Assembly (NCBI GenBank): GCA_965206775.1
Contig: CBDBKU010000002.1
Span: 744,001-808,000 of the forward strand
Source of the DNA: VXMF01 sp965206775
Lineage (GTDB): Bacteria; Acidobacteriota; Terriglobia; Bryobacterales; UBA6623
Length of the DNA: 64,000 bases
Direction of reading: 5' to 3'
Below are positions 36,221-45,559 of this stretch, in pieces (the first letter of the stretch is position 1; the number at the start of each line of letters is the position of its first letter). Position numbers and translations under genes: made by a program. A model generated the notes under the pieces. It ran no database searches. It was not told where the DNA came from and saw only the letters and a list, made by a program, of their open reading frames with translations.

Positions 36221-36585
36221 GACGGGGAAGCGGGGACCATGGCGCGATCAGTGGCCGCTTGCAGCGGGGCCCGCACCGGACCTGGCGTGCAGGCCGGCCC
36301 GGTCGCGGTGCTCCAGCCGTCCCAGCAGCGCTTCCAGCTCGCATGGGAGGATTGCAGATCCGGGAGTTGGCGGGGCCGGGCTGGGTGTCGCATTCTCCGC
36401 TATGCTGTCAGGCGAGCAGCGAGCAGGCGACCCGGTGGCCGTGCCAGCCTGCCAATTCCGGGGTCCAGCCGGGAATTCCGTATGGCCGGGGATGGAAAAC
36501 CGGCGGAAAGGCGTCCGTTGACACGAGGATGGAATCAGGAAGTCCTTGTTTTTCAACGATGTAGCGAGGGTGGGATTATGCAGCA
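36221..36585. other. 3' non-coding end of the serine-recombinase element
   Basis: About 365 bp between the recombinase stop and the right inverted end. I find no gene. It probably carries the recombinase attachment-site sequences. Confidence 0.5.
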
Positions 36586-36591
36586 ATCTAC

Positions 36592-38449
36592 GGCACGCCG
36601 AACGTCAGCACTCCCGGAACGCTCGAGATCGCATTCAGCCGCTGCAGCGTGTCTCCGTATGGCACGCCCTTGTACTCGTGGCGGAGGCCGAGCGTCAGCG
36701 TGATGTTCCTTCGGATCTTGGTCTCGCTGCTGAAGTACGAATAGAACTCGGTGTTGTTCCCGTGATACACGCCGCCGCCGGTATTGCGCTCGGCCTGGAT
36801 GTCGGGACTCAGGTCGCGCAGGTAGCGCTCGAGGGTGGAGTAGTTGTAGTCGCCCCGCTGCCTCTGAATGAACAATTCGGACGTGATGTTCCGCCGGGCG
36901 TCCGCCCCGAACTTGAATGTGTGGCGCCCGCGCACGAATGTCAGATTGCTCACGATCTGGTAGGTGTTCTGCACGCCTCGCTGAGGTGAGACATTGTATG
37001 GACCGATCTGGATGTCGAGATCCTGCTCGATCGTGATGTTCGGAAAGGAATCGAGGCCGGGAAACTCGAAATCCCCGGAAGGCAGGCTGTTCGAGGAGCG
37101 TGTGTAGGCGAGCCGGGTCTCGCTGAACCAGTCCGGAGAGAGGGTGCGGAAGTACGACAGCGAAGCCAGATGCCGGCTGTCCTCGCTCTCGCTCGTGAAC
37201 GTCGGCAAGTCCGGGACCGAGCCCGGGTCGATCGCGACTGAAGCATTGCGGATGTAGCGGAAACGCACCTGATCGCCCCGGGCGCCGGTGTAGTCCGCGC
37301 TGGCCAGTGCCGAGCTGTTGTCCTGATAGGCCGGCACGTTGATGGGCAAAAACCCGATCGGAATCTCCGTTCCGAGGACCGTCGTCGCGCGGTCGGCGGC
37401 CGGAGCGGGCGGCACGAAGCGCTTCAACACCTCTAGGTTCGTGCTCGAAAGCCCGTGAATGCGGTCCAGCGCGTCGAAGCCCTCGGCCGTTGGCGACGAG
37501 AACGGGCGGCCCGGGGCGGAGGCGACTCCGACAGGGTTCATTTGGAGTGTGCCGAAATAGAAGAGCCGGTTCCGGACGGCGGGACCGCCGATCGTGCCTC
37601 CAAAGCGATTGTCGTCCAGGCGAGGGTTCTCCAGAATGCCTCTTCGCTTGTTGGATTCGTCGATCGCGTCTAGATGACGGTTCGCGAAGTACTCGTAGAG
37701 GGAGCCGTGGATCTCGTTGGTTCCGCTCTTGACGACCGTGTTGAACTGGCCGCCGGTGGAGCGGCCGAATTCCGCGCTGTACTGGTTCTGGAGAAGGGAG
37801 AATTCGGCCACGGCCTCGTTCGGCACGTCGACGACTCGGCCGGTTACGCTCTTGTCGTTGTTGTCAACGCCCTCGACCATGAAATTGTTGTTGCGGGGCC
37901 GCTGGCCGCCGATCGAGGGGCCCTGGCCCAAACCGGTTCCCCCGCTCGAAGCAACGCCGGCGCCTTGCAGCGACAGGTTCAGCACTCCCAGGGCGATGTC
38001 GGAGCTGGGGCTGTAGAGCGCCTGTCGGGAATCGAAGGAGCCGCTGATCGCCGACGAGGTGGTGTCAATCTGCGCCGTTGCCGCCGTCACGTCAACTTCC
38101 GTCTGGACCTGGCCTAGCTCGAGAATGATGTTGGCGTGGTCGAGCGGTTGAGGGCGATGGCAACGCCGGAGACGACTTTCGGCGAGAAGCCTTCCGACTG
38201 GGCCGACAGCGTGTACCGCCCGACAGGGACGTTGTTGAAACGGTACGCTCCGAGCGCGTCCGTCTCCTGGTTCCAAGTCGCCCCGGTGCTGACGTTCTCG
38301 ACCGCCACGGCGCAGCCGGGAATCGACGCCCCGGTCTGGTCCAGGACGATCCCGACTAGGTGTCCGTCCGCCGCCTGTCCGGCGACCCGGCCCTGCCAGG
38401 CCCAGAGGGATACGATCGCCATTGCAGCCCAAATCAGTGCCAGTCGCAT
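36592..38449 (-). pseudogene. TonB-dependent receptor, 5' (N-terminal) part, frameshifted
   Basis: ATG at 38449 begins a signal peptide (MRLALIWAAMAIVSLWAWQG). A carboxypeptidase-regulatory-like beta domain follows (GIVLDQTGASIPGCAVAVEN to YTLSAQSEGF), then the plug domain (FMVEGVDNNDKSVTGRVVDV) and part of the barrel, up to GVLTFGVP. Near 38138-38142 the reading frame shifts by one: VAIALNRS continues as HANIILELGQVQTEVDV in a second frame. So the gene carries a frameshift as well as the 9.7-kb insertion and is dead unless the shift is a sequence error. The remaining part lies at 25466-26860. Confidence 0.9.
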
Positions 38450-38999
38450 GTGGATCCGCCCTTGCGGGCTACACTCCCAGATTAGGCCAGTCAGCTGCGG
38501 CTTTCACGGATCGGGCAGGCCGGCACCGCGAGCTGATCGCGGACTTGTATCGATCGTGCTCGAGGCGGCTTCGGAGCGGGCTCTTCTGACTGCTGCGCCC
38601 CCCGAGCCGAGCTCTAGACCGTCGGTTGGACGGCACTGGCCGTTTCGATCAGTCGAAATCGGCTCGCCCGGGTTGACGGCACTCGCATGTTCACCGTTGC
38701 CTCAGGCTGCGGCTATGCAGGAGACAGGGTGCGAGGACCGGCCGGCGACGAGGCCCGAACGCTTGGGCGCCGCCGAGGGCGAGCCATCCCCCAAGTCCGG
38801 GGCTGGTGACGGCCGATGCGGCCGCTCGCCAGAAACCCTCGCGCAAAGCTAGCTGGCCGGATCCCCCGGTCTCGCGTGAAGCATCCGGGCCGCCGCACTG
38901 GCGCCACGGACTCTGAGGTCGCCCCGGCAGCCTGGCGCCGACGCTCGTCTCCGGCCTTCGACACTTCTTCGAATGCACCAGCCCGTATCGATACTAGAT
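38450..38999. other. Intergenic region between divergent receptor and hsp20 genes
   Basis: About 550 bp. Open frames here on both strands are of poor composition and carry no motif. The receptor promoter should be in the left part; the heat-shock control region starts at its right end, where the DNA becomes AT-rich. Confidence 0.45.
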
Positions 39000-39024
39000 A
39001 ATCTTATAAGAATACACTAAGATT
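39000..39024. promoter_or_regulatory. Operator-like inverted repeat upstream of hsp20
   Basis: AATCTTA (39000-39006) and TAAGATT (39018-39024) form a perfect 7-bp inverted repeat with an 11-bp spacer, in an AT-rich island, 16 bp before the -35 box. This is a plausible repressor site for a heat-shock regulator. It is not the CIRCE consensus. Confidence 0.45.
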
Positions 39025-39039
39025 TTTTTATTACTATGC

Positions 39040-39067
39040 TTGACATACGGGCGAACCAGTGTATACT
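39040..39067 (+). promoter_or_regulatory. Sigma70-type promoter of hsp20-clpB
   Basis: A consensus TTGACA at 39040-39045 and TATACT at 39062-39067 are separated by 16 bp. The hsp20 start lies 40 bp downstream. Confidence 0.7.
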
Positions 39068-39106
39068 GAGGTTGAAAGCAGCGATTTCATGAAAGGAGGA
39101 ACAACC

Positions 39107-39505
39107 ATGACTCTGCTTCATCACAACCCGTTCAATCCCTGGAGGGACACGAATCGGTTCCTCGCGCCTCGGGCGCACGACGCGGCCTGGATCCCCGCCT
39201 TCGACATCGAGGAGACCGATGCCGCCTTCGTGTTGCGCGGTGACGTGCCGGGCGCGTCCCAGAAGGACATCGAGATCCGAATCGAAGACGGCGTGCTGAC
39301 CGTGAGCGGAGAGCGCAAGGCCTCCGAGACGGACGGCCGGTTCCGCCGCGCCGAGAGGCTGCACGGCCGGTACGTGCGCCGGTTCCGCGTACCGAACGAG
39401 GTCGACGCCGACGGCGTCAAGGCTGCGTACGCAGCCGGTGTCCTGGAGGTCACGCTGCCGAAGCGCGAAGCTGTGGACACCTCCCGGCTGATCCCCGTCA
39501 GCTGA
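39107..39505 (+). CDS. Hsp20/alpha-crystallin small heat-shock protein
   Basis: This 132-aa protein holds an alpha-crystallin domain (residues about 28-122): PAFDIEETDAAFVLRGDVPGASQKDIEI, LTVSGER, RRFRVPNEVDADGVKAAYAAGVLEVTLPK with the A-x-x-x-n-GVL motif, and a C-terminal RLIPV resembling the I-x-I/V anchor. It holds unfolding proteins for refolding by other chaperones. ATG at 39107 follows a strong Shine-Dalgarno AAAGGAGG (39092-39099). clpB follows after 124 bp, so the two act in the same disaggregation pathway. Confidence 0.95.
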   Translation: MTLLHHNPFNPWRDTNRFLAPRAHDAAWIPAFDIEETDAAFVLRGDVPGASQKDIEIRIEDGVLTVSGERKASETDGRFRRAERLHGRYVRRFRVPNEVDADGVKAAYAAGVLEVTLPKREAVDTSRLIPVS

Positions 39506-39629
39506 TCGGCCTGTTGCGCGGGAGCGGGTTCGCATCCGCTTCCGCCCTCTCGCGAGGACGCTGAACTGATCCGCTTTCCGGATTTCCGCGTTCGCAGCCG
39601 CGATCCCGGAATCACGAAAGGAGCAAGCA

Positions 39630-42281
39630 ATGATCCCGATCGACAGATTTACGCAAAAGGCGCAGGAAGCGCTCCGGCAGATGCAGGTGCTCGCTGCGGA
39701 AGCGAGCCATCAAACCCTCTTTCCGGCGCATCTCCTGGCTGCCCTCGCCGAGGAGGAGAGCGGCATCGTTCCCGCCGTGCTGTCCAAGCTGGGGCTCGAC
39801 CCCGGCGAGGTCGCCGCCAGGTCTCGCGCCCTGCTCGCTGACATTCCAACCGTGACGGGGGCTGCGTCCGCTACCCACCTGGACCAGTCCTTGACAGCGG
39901 TCGTTTCCGGTGCGGAGAAAGAGGCCGGCAGGTTCAAGGACGAGTACGTGTCCACTGAGCACCTGCTGCTAGCGATGAGTTCGCTGAAGGGCGATCCCGC
40001 CCGCCGACTGCTCCGGGACCTAGGGGCGACGCACGAGGCGATCCTGCAGGCGCTTGCCGCCATTCGCGGCACGCACCGCGTGACCGACCCGAACCCCGAG
40101 GAAAAGTACCAGGCGCTGGAGCGCTACGCCCTGGATCTGACCGAGCAGGCCAGGCGAGGGACGCTTGACCCGGTGATCGGCCGCGACGACGAAATCCGGC
40201 GCGTCATCCAGGTTCTCTCTCGCCGGACCAAGAACAACCCCGTCCTTATCGGCGAGCCGGGGGTTGGCAAGACCGCGATTGCCGAGGGCCTCGCGCAGAG
40301 AATTCTCCGCGGGGACGTTCCGGAAACGCTGAAGAACAAGAGGCTCATCGCCCTCGACCTTCCGTCGATGGTCGCCGGCACGAAGTTCCGCGGCGAGTTC
40401 GAGGAGCGGCTCAAGGCAGTCCTGAAGGAGATCGAGGACTCTGAAGGCGAGATCGTCTGCTTCATCGACGAGCTTCACACGCTCGTCGGCGCGGGTGCCA
40501 GCGAAGGCTCGATCGACGCCGCAAACATGCTCAAGCCAGCCCTCGCGCAGGGGCAGATGCGCTGCGTCGGCGCAACCACGCTCAACGAGTACAGGAATCA
40601 CATCGAGAGGGATGCAGCCCTCGAACGGCGGTTCCAGACCGTGCTGGTGGACCAGCCGTCAGTCAACGACACGATCGCGATCCTGCGCGGGCTGAAGGAC
40701 ACCTACGAGATCCACCATTCTGTGCGCTACCGGGACGCGGCGCTTGTCGCCGCCGCGACGCTCTCGGATCGCTACATCAGCGACCGGTTCCTGCCAGACA
40801 AGGCGATTGACCTGATCGACGAGGCAGGAGCGACCCTACGCATGCAGATTGATTCCGTGCCGGTCGATGTGGACAGGATGGAACGCAAGGCGGTGCAGCT
40901 CGAGATCGAGCGCCAGGCGTTGCAGAAGGAAAGGGACCGTGGGTCGAAGGAACGGCTTGCCGCCATCGAAAGCCAGCTCGAAGAACTGCGAGGGAAGTCC
41001 GCAGTGCTGCGCGACAAGTGGCAGCGCGAGAAGCAGTTGATCGACGATGTGCGACGGCTCAAGGAGGAGATCGAGCAGTTGCGCAACGAGCAGGAGACAG
41101 CCGCTCGTGCAGGCGACCTGGCCGCCGCGGCCGAAATCCGCTACGGCCGCCTGACCCAGGCCCGGCGGGATCTCGAAGCGGCAACCGGCCAGCTGGAGGA
41201 GCAGCGCGGCAACGGCCCGCTGTCGCGAGGCGAGGTTGTCGAGGAGGATGTCGCGAGGATCGTGGCCAAGTGGACCGGCATTCCCGTCGCGAAGATGCTG
41301 CAGGGCGAGGTCGAGAAGCTGGTCCATCTGGACGAAGCGCTGCGGGCGGGGGTGATCGGACAGGACAGCGCCGTCGCTTCGGTGGCGAATGCGATCCGTC
41401 GAAGCCGCGCTGGACTGGGGGATCCGGACCGTCCGATCGGATCCTTCGTCTTCCTCGGCCCGACCGGTGTCGGCAAGACGGAACTCGCCCGCGCGCTTGC
41501 TGAGCTGCTCTTCGACTCGCGCCAAGCCATGGTTCGTATCGACATGTCGGAATACATGGAAAAGCATGCCGTTTCGCGCATGATCGGCGCGCCGCCTGGG
41601 TACGTCGGGCACGACGAGGGCGGCCAGCTGACAGAGCACGTCCGTCGCAGCCCGTACTGCGTCGTGCTGCTCGATGAGATTGAGAAGGCCCACCCGGATG
41701 TTTTCAACGTCCTGCTTCAGGTCCTCGAGGACGGACGCCTGACCGACGGCAGGGGCCGGACAGTCAGCTTCCGAAATGCGGTCGTCGTGATGACCTCGAA
41801 TGTCGGCTCGCAGGAAATCTTAAGAAACGGGGCAATCGGATTCTCCCTCAGCGAGTCCGGAGGCGACGATCCGGGCGCGCGCCGCGACCTGCTCGACGAG
41901 CTTGGCCGCACGTTCCGCCCGGAGTTCCTCAATCGGATCGACGACATTGTCGTCTTCAACAACCTGCAGCGGAAGCACCTGGAGCGCATCGTCGACTTGC
42001 AGCTTGCGCGGGTCGAGTCCCTTCTGGCCGACAGGCAGCTCGGCTTGGTCGTCTCCGCTGAGGCGAAGGCCCTGATCGTGTCGCGGGGCTACGACCGGCA
42101 GTTCGGAGCGCGCCCGATGAAGCGCGCGATCCAACGGATGATCCAGGATCCGCTCGCGCTGGCGGTGCTCGAAGGGCGCTTTGCCGAAGGCGATACCGTT
42201 CGCGCGGAGTGCGACGGAGACAGCATAAGCTTCGTACGGGAGGGCTCATTCGCAATCCCGGAGGAGGCCCTGGCCGCCTGA
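39630..42281 (+). CDS. clpB: ClpB disaggregase (Hsp100)
   Basis: This 883-aa AAA+ unfoldase pulls aggregated proteins apart with the DnaK system. The order is N-terminal Clp domain (IDRFTQKAQEALRQMQVLAAEA), first AAA module with Walker A GEPGVGKT near residue 207, the coiled-coil middle domain that marks ClpB rather than ClpA/ClpC (about residues 405-530), second AAA module with Walker A GPTGVGKT near residue 609, and Walker B VVLLDEIEKAHPDV. Length is normal for ClpB. The start is preceded by AAAGGAG. It follows hsp20 and probably shares its heat-shock control. A GC-rich palindrome spans the stop codon (42277-42292). Confidence 0.97.
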   Translation: MIPIDRFTQKAQEALRQMQVLAAEASHQTLFPAHLLAALAEEESGIVPAVLSKLGLDPGEVAARSRALLADIPTVTGAASATHLDQSLTAVVSGAEKEAGRFKDEYVSTEHLLLAMSSLKGDPARRLLRDLGATHEAILQALAAIRGTHRVTDPNPEEKYQALERYALDLTEQARRGTLDPVIGRDDEIRRVIQVLSRRTKNNPVLIGEPGVGKTAIAEGLAQRILRGDVPETLKNKRLIALDLPSMVAGTKFRGEFEERLKAVLKEIEDSEGEIVCFIDELHTLVGAGASEGSIDAANMLKPALAQGQMRCVGATTLNEYRNHIERDAALERRFQTVLVDQPSVNDTIAILRGLKDTYEIHHSVRYRDAALVAAATLSDRYISDRFLPDKAIDLIDEAGATLRMQIDSVPVDVDRMERKAVQLEIERQALQKERDRGSKERLAAIESQLEELRGKSAVLRDKWQREKQLIDDVRRLKEEIEQLRNEQETAARAGDLAAAAEIRYGRLTQARRDLEAATGQLEEQRGNGPLSRGEVVEEDVARIVAKWTGIPVAKMLQGEVEKLVHLDEALRAGVIGQDSAVASVANAIRRSRAGLGDPDRPIGSFVFLGPTGVGKTELARALAELLFDSRQAMVRIDMSEYMEKHAVSRMIGAPPGYVGHDEGGQLTEHVRRSPYCVVLLDEIEKAHPDVFNVLLQVLEDGRLTDGRGRTVSFRNAVVVMTSNVGSQEILRNGAIGFSLSESGGDDPGARRDLLDELGRTFRPEFLNRIDDIVVFNNLQRKHLERIVDLQLARVESLLADRQLGLVVSAEAKALIVSRGYDRQFGARPMKRAIQRMIQDPLALAVLEGRFAEGDTVRAECDGDSISFVREGSFAIPEEALAA

Positions 42282-42403
42282 CCGCGGTCAGGCCGCTGGC
42301 TCCGAGCGGTTCTGCCGCTCGTCATGGAGATTTGTCTTCCTGCCGGAACTTGCGCCAAGGCTCGATTCCTATTCGAATCGGGCAGCGGGCGCAGCGCCAG
42401 AGG

Positions 42404-42823
42404 TCAGCGCTTGGCAGTCCTGATGAGGTTGCCGCCGAGCACCACCCCCAGCATTCCTATCCAGGGAATCGCGAAGTTGTACCAATCGGGGGAGGTGGCG
42501 ATCTCCCCGGCTTCGAAGAACGTCACGTCCGCTACAGCCTTCCCCTCCGGGAGCGGCTGCGCCGGAGATCCGCGCTGGTGGACAGCTATGGCCAAGCCCA
42601 GCCCGAGCACCAAGAGAGCGAGCAGCACGACCGGAACTTGCGGGTTCTGCTTGCCGACGGCTGCTGCGACCAGGCCGCCAGCGACGCTAGCAAGCAACCC
42701 GAACACGCAGTTCGTAGCGCTCCAGAGAGTACTTGCTTCCGTCCGTCCCTCCTGGAACGCGCCTTCGGCTCCTAGTACCGCCCACGCTACTGCGATGCCA
42801 ATGAACACGGCCGCAAACATCAC
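42404..42823 (-). CDS. Unknown four-helix membrane protein
   Basis: A 139-aa protein with predicted membrane segments at about residues 2-18, 41-56, 66-80 and 119-132; the loop PLPEGKAVADVTFFEAGEIATSPDWYN is the only sizeable soluble part. I do not recognise a family. ATG at 42823 (MMFAAVFIGIAVAWAVLG) may be replaced by the second ATG. It lies alone, on the strand opposite clpB. The clean alternation of hydrophobic segments makes it a real gene rather than a chance frame. Confidence 0.6.
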   Translation of the reverse strand: MMFAAVFIGIAVAWAVLGAEGAFQEGRTEASTLWSATNCVFGLLASVAGGLVAAAVGKQNPQVPVVLLALLVLGLGLAIAVHQRGSPAQPLPEGKAVADVTFFEAGEIATSPDWYNFAIPWIGMLGVVLGGNLIRTAKR

Positions 42824-43515
42824 TGCCTAGCCCGCAATGACTGCCAGCGCAATTCGTACAGCCGTCAATCCAGAATCCCTCGCCGGGTGCGGTTCCGCGG
42901 TCGAAACAGCCGCCCGATCAGTATACATCTGGGAATTCGAACCGGATCCCGCCTGCCCTGGACCCGAGGTGCTGTTTCCAATAGCAGCGAATGGCCGGCC
43001 CTCGTGCTCGCCACTCGGCCGACTGCCCGGCGGAACAGCGCGCTGTCCTGCGCCGGCGCGGAGTCGATCTTGCTTCGAAGGCTAGAGAATCGGCAACCGG
43101 TTCGTTCCGTCTCCCCGAAGAGCGATCGAGCGACAGCCAGGCCGTTCGAAGAGGGCCCGGGGTCCTTGCGGGCGCGTGCTCGGGTTTTCCTCGCTAGTCT
43201 GGCTCCGGCCCGCTCCCCGCACGGGCTCTGCGGTAGCAGCGTCTCCGGCGGAACCCCTCGAGCAGTCTGAGCGCCGCGCTCCGCCCCTCCAGCGAGCGTC
43301 CGCTCGGTCAGTAGTCCGGCTGTCGGCATCACCGTGACCGCGGAATAACCCCTCGCGCATTCCACTGGCCGAAGGGGACCGTGTCGGTCACGACGATCCT
43401 AGCGCCATCCTCTGACGGCGCGAACGGGGCGGTCAACCAGGTCTCTTTGACGAGTCGCGCGCCCGATCGGGCATCTGTTCCGAAGCCACGATCTACTGGT
43501 TGATAACATGGCCGT
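42824..43515. other. Large intergenic region without recognisable gene
   Basis: About 690 bp. Several overlapping frames exist, but all translate into Arg/Ser/Pro/Gly-rich sequence without motifs. I see no tRNA or obvious repeat. Confidence 0.45.
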
Positions 43516-44685
43516 TTGCGGGATGCAATCTGGTCGCGGACATTGCTGCCTGCGTCCCGCGATGCGCTGCTGGCCTCGGATCCGCTGCCCGCCACGGCCG
43601 ATGTCGTGGTGGTCGGTGCCGGCCTGGTGGGGCTCTGCGCCGCGCTCTCGCTTCATCGCAGGGGCGCCGGCAGCATCGTGGTTGTCGACAGGACCTCGAT
43701 CTGCGGGGAATCGAGCGGGGCCAGCGCCGGCGGCCTGTGGCCGGGCCACGAATGCTTGACGCTTCCATCGCCCGACATCGTTCGCCAGGCACGGGACCTT
43801 CACTTCGCGCTGCGCGAGGATTTCGCCTGCGACTTCGTGCAGAGTGGCCTGATCGTGCTCCTGGATGAATCCGAGGCCTCGCACGGCGTCGCCCGGGTGG
43901 ACCGCACTCGACGGGCCGGATTCAGAGCGGAACTGCTCTCGGGCCGCGAATTGGAGGCCTGCGAGCCTCTGCTTCGCCATGCGGGCACGGCGGTGCGGTT
44001 CCCGGATGACGGCTCGCTTCACCCGCTCAAGCTTGCCGCCAGTATCGCCGGCGGGCTGCGCCGGAACGGAGTCAGGTTTTGTCTCGATCAGGAGGTGCTG
44101 CGAATAGATCCCGCTAGGCTCGCCGTTGCGACAGAGGGCGGGCGCACGGCCGCCGGCTCGATCGTCGTTGCGGCCGGCGCGTGGACGCCGCTGCTGACGA
44201 AACTGCTGCGATGGAATCCTCCGATCCGGCCCGTTCGCGGCACCTTGCTTGCCACTGAGAAGCAGACAACCGGCACGCTGAGATCGATTGTGATCGGTCG
44301 CAGCTACTATTTCTGGCAGCTGGCTTGCGGACCGCTGGCCGGAGGCGGCTCGGAAGAGGATGTCGGTTTCCGCGAAGGGGTTAGCGACGCGGTGGCAGAC
44401 GATATCCGTCGGGAGTGGGGGAGTCTTTTCCCGTCGCTTCGGGGCCTGCCGTTCACCAGCCGCTGGTCCGGCTTCCGCCCGTTCTGCAAAGACATGCACC
44501 CGGTTATAGGCCGAGTGCCCGGCCGAGCCAACGTCTTCGTCTCCGCGGGCCACTTCCGCAAGGGAATCCTGCTGGCTCCCCTGAGCGGAGAGCTTCTCGC
44601 CGACGAGATGCTCGAGAACCGCCTTTGGGATCCTGCCTTGGTCTTCCGCCCGGACCGGTTCCCTGTGTCGCCCGAATGCGACTAG
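43516..44685 (+). CDS. FAD-dependent oxidoreductase, D-amino-acid oxidase (DAO) family
   Basis: This 389-aa protein has the ADP-binding GxGxxG region VVVVGAGLVGLCAALSLHRRG at about residues 30-50. SGASAGGLWPG follows, then VVVAAGAWTPLL, and a C-terminal FAD site RWSGFRPFCKDMHPVIGRVPG. DAO-family enzymes oxidise amino groups of glycine, sarcosine or D-amino acids, giving hydrogen peroxide; the substrate here is not defined. The start is uncertain: TTG at 43516 is the first in-frame start and has no good Shine-Dalgarno. A superoxide dismutase gene converges on it. Confidence 0.8.
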   Translation: MRDAIWSRTLLPASRDALLASDPLPATADVVVVGAGLVGLCAALSLHRRGAGSIVVVDRTSICGESSGASAGGLWPGHECLTLPSPDIVRQARDLHFALREDFACDFVQSGLIVLLDESEASHGVARVDRTRRAGFRAELLSGRELEACEPLLRHAGTAVRFPDDGSLHPLKLAASIAGGLRRNGVRFCLDQEVLRIDPARLAVATEGGRTAAGSIVVAAGAWTPLLTKLLRWNPPIRPVRGTLLATEKQTTGTLRSIVIGRSYYFWQLACGPLAGGGSEEDVGFREGVSDAVADDIRREWGSLFPSLRGLPFTSRWSGFRPFCKDMHPVIGRVPGRANVFVSAGHFRKGILLAPLSGELLADEMLENRLWDPALVFRPDRFPVSPECD

Positions 44686-44728
44686 GGACTGTGCCGCCGG
44701 AAACGCCGACGCGGGCTAGAGGATTGGA

Positions 44729-45325
44729 CTACAGCGCTGCCGCGTAGCGATGGGCCACGGCGTTCCAATCAATCACGTTGTAGAACGCGTTGATGTAGTC
44801 AGGCCTGCGGTTCTGGTAGTTCAGGTAGTACGCATGCTCCCAGACGTCGATGCCGAGAATCGGCGTCCGTCCGTCCGTCAGCGGGTTATCTTGGTTCGCG
44901 GTCGATTCGACCACCAGGCTGCCTGCGTCCACGCTGAGCCAAGCCCAGCCGCTGCCGAAGCGGTTGGCCGCTGCCGCGGAAAACTTCTCTTGGAAGCCTC
45001 CGAAGCTGCCGAACGCGGCACCGACCGCGTCCGCCAAGTCTCCTGACGGCTCGCCGCCGCCCGACGCGCTCATGATCGTCCAGAAAAGAGAGTGGTTGGC
45101 ATGGCCGCCGCCATTGTTGCGGATTGCCGGGTTGGACATCGCGGCGGAATCGCCCACCAAGTCGTTGATGTCCACATCCGCCTGCGGCGTGCCGGCGACC
45201 GCAGCGTTCAGCTTCGCCACGTACGCCGCGTGGTGCTTGTCGTGATGGATCTCCATCGTGCGGGCATCGATATGGGGTTCCAGAGCTCCGAAGTCATACG
45301 GAAGGTCGGGTACGGAAAATGCCAT
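44729..45325 (-). CDS. sodA: Fe/Mn superoxide dismutase
   Basis: This 198-aa enzyme has metal ligands His27 (MEIHHDKHH), His78 (GGGHANHSLFW), and Asp and His in GIDVWEHAYYLNYQNRRPDYI. NGGGHANHSLFW and the Gln in ESTANQDNPL resemble Mn-type enzymes, but metal use cannot be settled by eye. No signal peptide, so it is cytoplasmic. A Shine-Dalgarno-like AAGGAGCGACAC lies just upstream of the ATG at 45325. Confidence 0.95.
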   Translation of the reverse strand: MAFSVPDLPYDFGALEPHIDARTMEIHHDKHHAAYVAKLNAAVAGTPQADVDINDLVGDSAAMSNPAIRNNGGGHANHSLFWTIMSASGGGEPSGDLADAVGAAFGSFGGFQEKFSAAAANRFGSGWAWLSVDAGSLVVESTANQDNPLTDGRTPILGIDVWEHAYYLNYQNRRPDYINAFYNVIDWNAVAHRYAAAL

Positions 45326-45441
45326 CGTGTGTCGCTCCTTGAGTGTGATGGGACTGGGGAAGATCTTCAGTCTATCAATCCGGGCGCGGCGAAAACGGCG
45401 GGCGCTCGGGACTAGTCTCCGCTAGAGCCTCGGTACGGCTC

Positions 45442-45557
45442 CTAGAACGCCTCCAAGCCCTCGGCCAGCGGGATTTACGTGTTCCAGGGTCCGGTCAGGG
45501 CAACCTCGATAACGCCGGTGCCGGTGACACGGGTGAATCGTATGTCGAAGCCCCACC
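45442..45557 (-). pseudogene. Remnant of a second VOC-domain gene
   Basis: Directly after the stop of the VOC gene, one frame reads GWGFDIRFTRVTGTGVIEVA, then LTGPWNT, an in-frame stop, and IPLAEGLEAF before a second stop. This parallels the end of the intact VOC protein (GVSFDIPFRKIENIGLSVAF, LTDPWGTYIELTEGLDKF). It is therefore the decayed tail of a paralogue, with TAA where Tyr is expected. Confidence 0.65.
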
Positions 45558-45559
45558 CG

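Larger units (their letters stand above)
26861..36591 (+). mobile_element. IS-like serine-recombinase element, nested host of two RIT elements
   Basis: The element interrupts the TonB receptor gene. It runs from GTAGAT (26861) to ATCTAC (36586-36591), which are inverted ends; beyond six bases the arms are only similar (CACAACCCCCAC against CATAATCCCACC). GG at 26859-26860 and 36592-36593 flanks it, so the target copy is 2 bp, or 3 bp (CGG) if the last base is counted differently. Two-base exchange sites are characteristic of large serine recombinases. Without the two inner insertions (about 6.9 kb) the unit is about 2.8 kb: DUF5372-like gene, 58-aa gene, recombinase gene and about 370 bp of 3' non-coding DNA. 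Confidence 0.85.

Noticed and set aside
42277..42292. CCTGACCGCGGTCAGG palindrome as clpB terminator
   Set aside because: The hairpin includes the stop codon and is not followed by a T-run, so I do not call it a terminator.
42837..43595. Several overlapping frames between the membrane protein and the DAO-family gene
   Set aside because: They overlap each other on both strands, lack start signals and motifs, and have chance-like composition.
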